Shown here piece after piece: positions 5,446-5,529 of a stretch of DNA of 5,529 nucleotides. Every line of letters begins with the position of its first letter. Position 1 is the first letter of the stretch. The DNA is from Ferrimicrobium sp. (GTDB lineage Bacteria > Actinomycetota > Acidimicrobiia > Acidimicrobiales > Acidimicrobiaceae), in the NCBI GenBank assembly GCA_027365375.1, contig DAHXNM010000283.1, positions 1-5,529 of the forward strand, given 5' to 3'. A program made the position numbers and the translations under genes. Below the pieces are notes generated by a model, which was not told where the DNA came from, made no database searches, and saw only the letters and a list, made by a program, of their open reading frames with translations.

Positions 5446-5529
5446 ATGGGAGAAACGGAAGAACAGAAAACTAGGAAAGAGAAGACTCGTCGACAATTTG
5501 ACGACGAATTCAAAAAAGACGCAGTCAGA
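5446..5529 (+). CDS. IS3-family transposase OrfA, N-terminal part only
   Basis: Twenty-eight codons are visible, running to the window edge. A charged lead-in (GETEEQKTRKEKT) is followed by RRQFDDEFKKDAVR. This matches the opening of IS3-family OrfA proteins and related helix-turn-helix transposase subunits, which typically begin with R(K/R)(x)(F/Y)xxEFKxxAV. OrfA binds the element's ends and, through programmed frameshifting with OrfB, yields the active DDE transposase. The helix-turn-helix itself and OrfB would lie outside the window. The group within IS3 cannot be told from this much. Confidence 0.75.
   Translation, partial: MGETEEQKTRKEKTRRQFDDEFKKDAVR

Overview
The window looks like part of an accessory region of a bacterial chromosome, probably from an actinobacterium. 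This rests on the style of the proteins (the GNAT remnant resembles high-GC Gram-positive RimJ/RimL enzymes, and the ABC operon and methyltransferase have an actinobacterial look); there is no rRNA or housekeeping marker to settle it. Base composition is mosaic. The ABC operon is roughly 50% GC by spot counts, while part of the GNAT remnant counts at about 65%. This suggests pieces of different origin.

Left edge (1-429): the possible C-terminal tail of a rightward gene, then a rightward intrinsic terminator at 162-183, then about 245 bases with no gene that I can support.

Centre (430-3805, all minus strand): a compact operon, read right to left. It has a 27-codon leader ORF (3805-3722), a six-helix FtsX/MacB-type ABC permease (3722-2262), its ABC ATPase (2265-1576) and a class I SAM-dependent methyltransferase (1575-430). 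The four frames are joined with no gaps: TAATG overlap, ATGA overlap, and TGA directly followed by ATG. A candidate extended -10 promoter sits upstream (3875-3883), overlaid by two abutting perfect palindromes, with two more perfect palindromes within about 100 bases on either side. The transporter presumably moves or senses a small molecule or peptide. The methyltransferase could modify that compound or a cellular target. The leader ORF could be a coupling or attenuation peptide, or the remains of a peptide substrate. None of these roles is proven by the sequence.

Right (3806-4760): almost 1 kb without a convincing gene, holding only short open frames on both strands and some inverted repeats. 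It may be decayed sequence.

Right end (4761-5529): a RimJ/RimL-type GNAT acetyltransferase on the minus strand is a pseudogene. A continuous open frame hides this, because its first ~83 residues are read out of frame. The true frame carries two stop codons and then a frameshift. The start of an IS3-family transposase gene (5446 onward, plus strand) runs off the right edge, consistent with a region worn by insertion-sequence activity.
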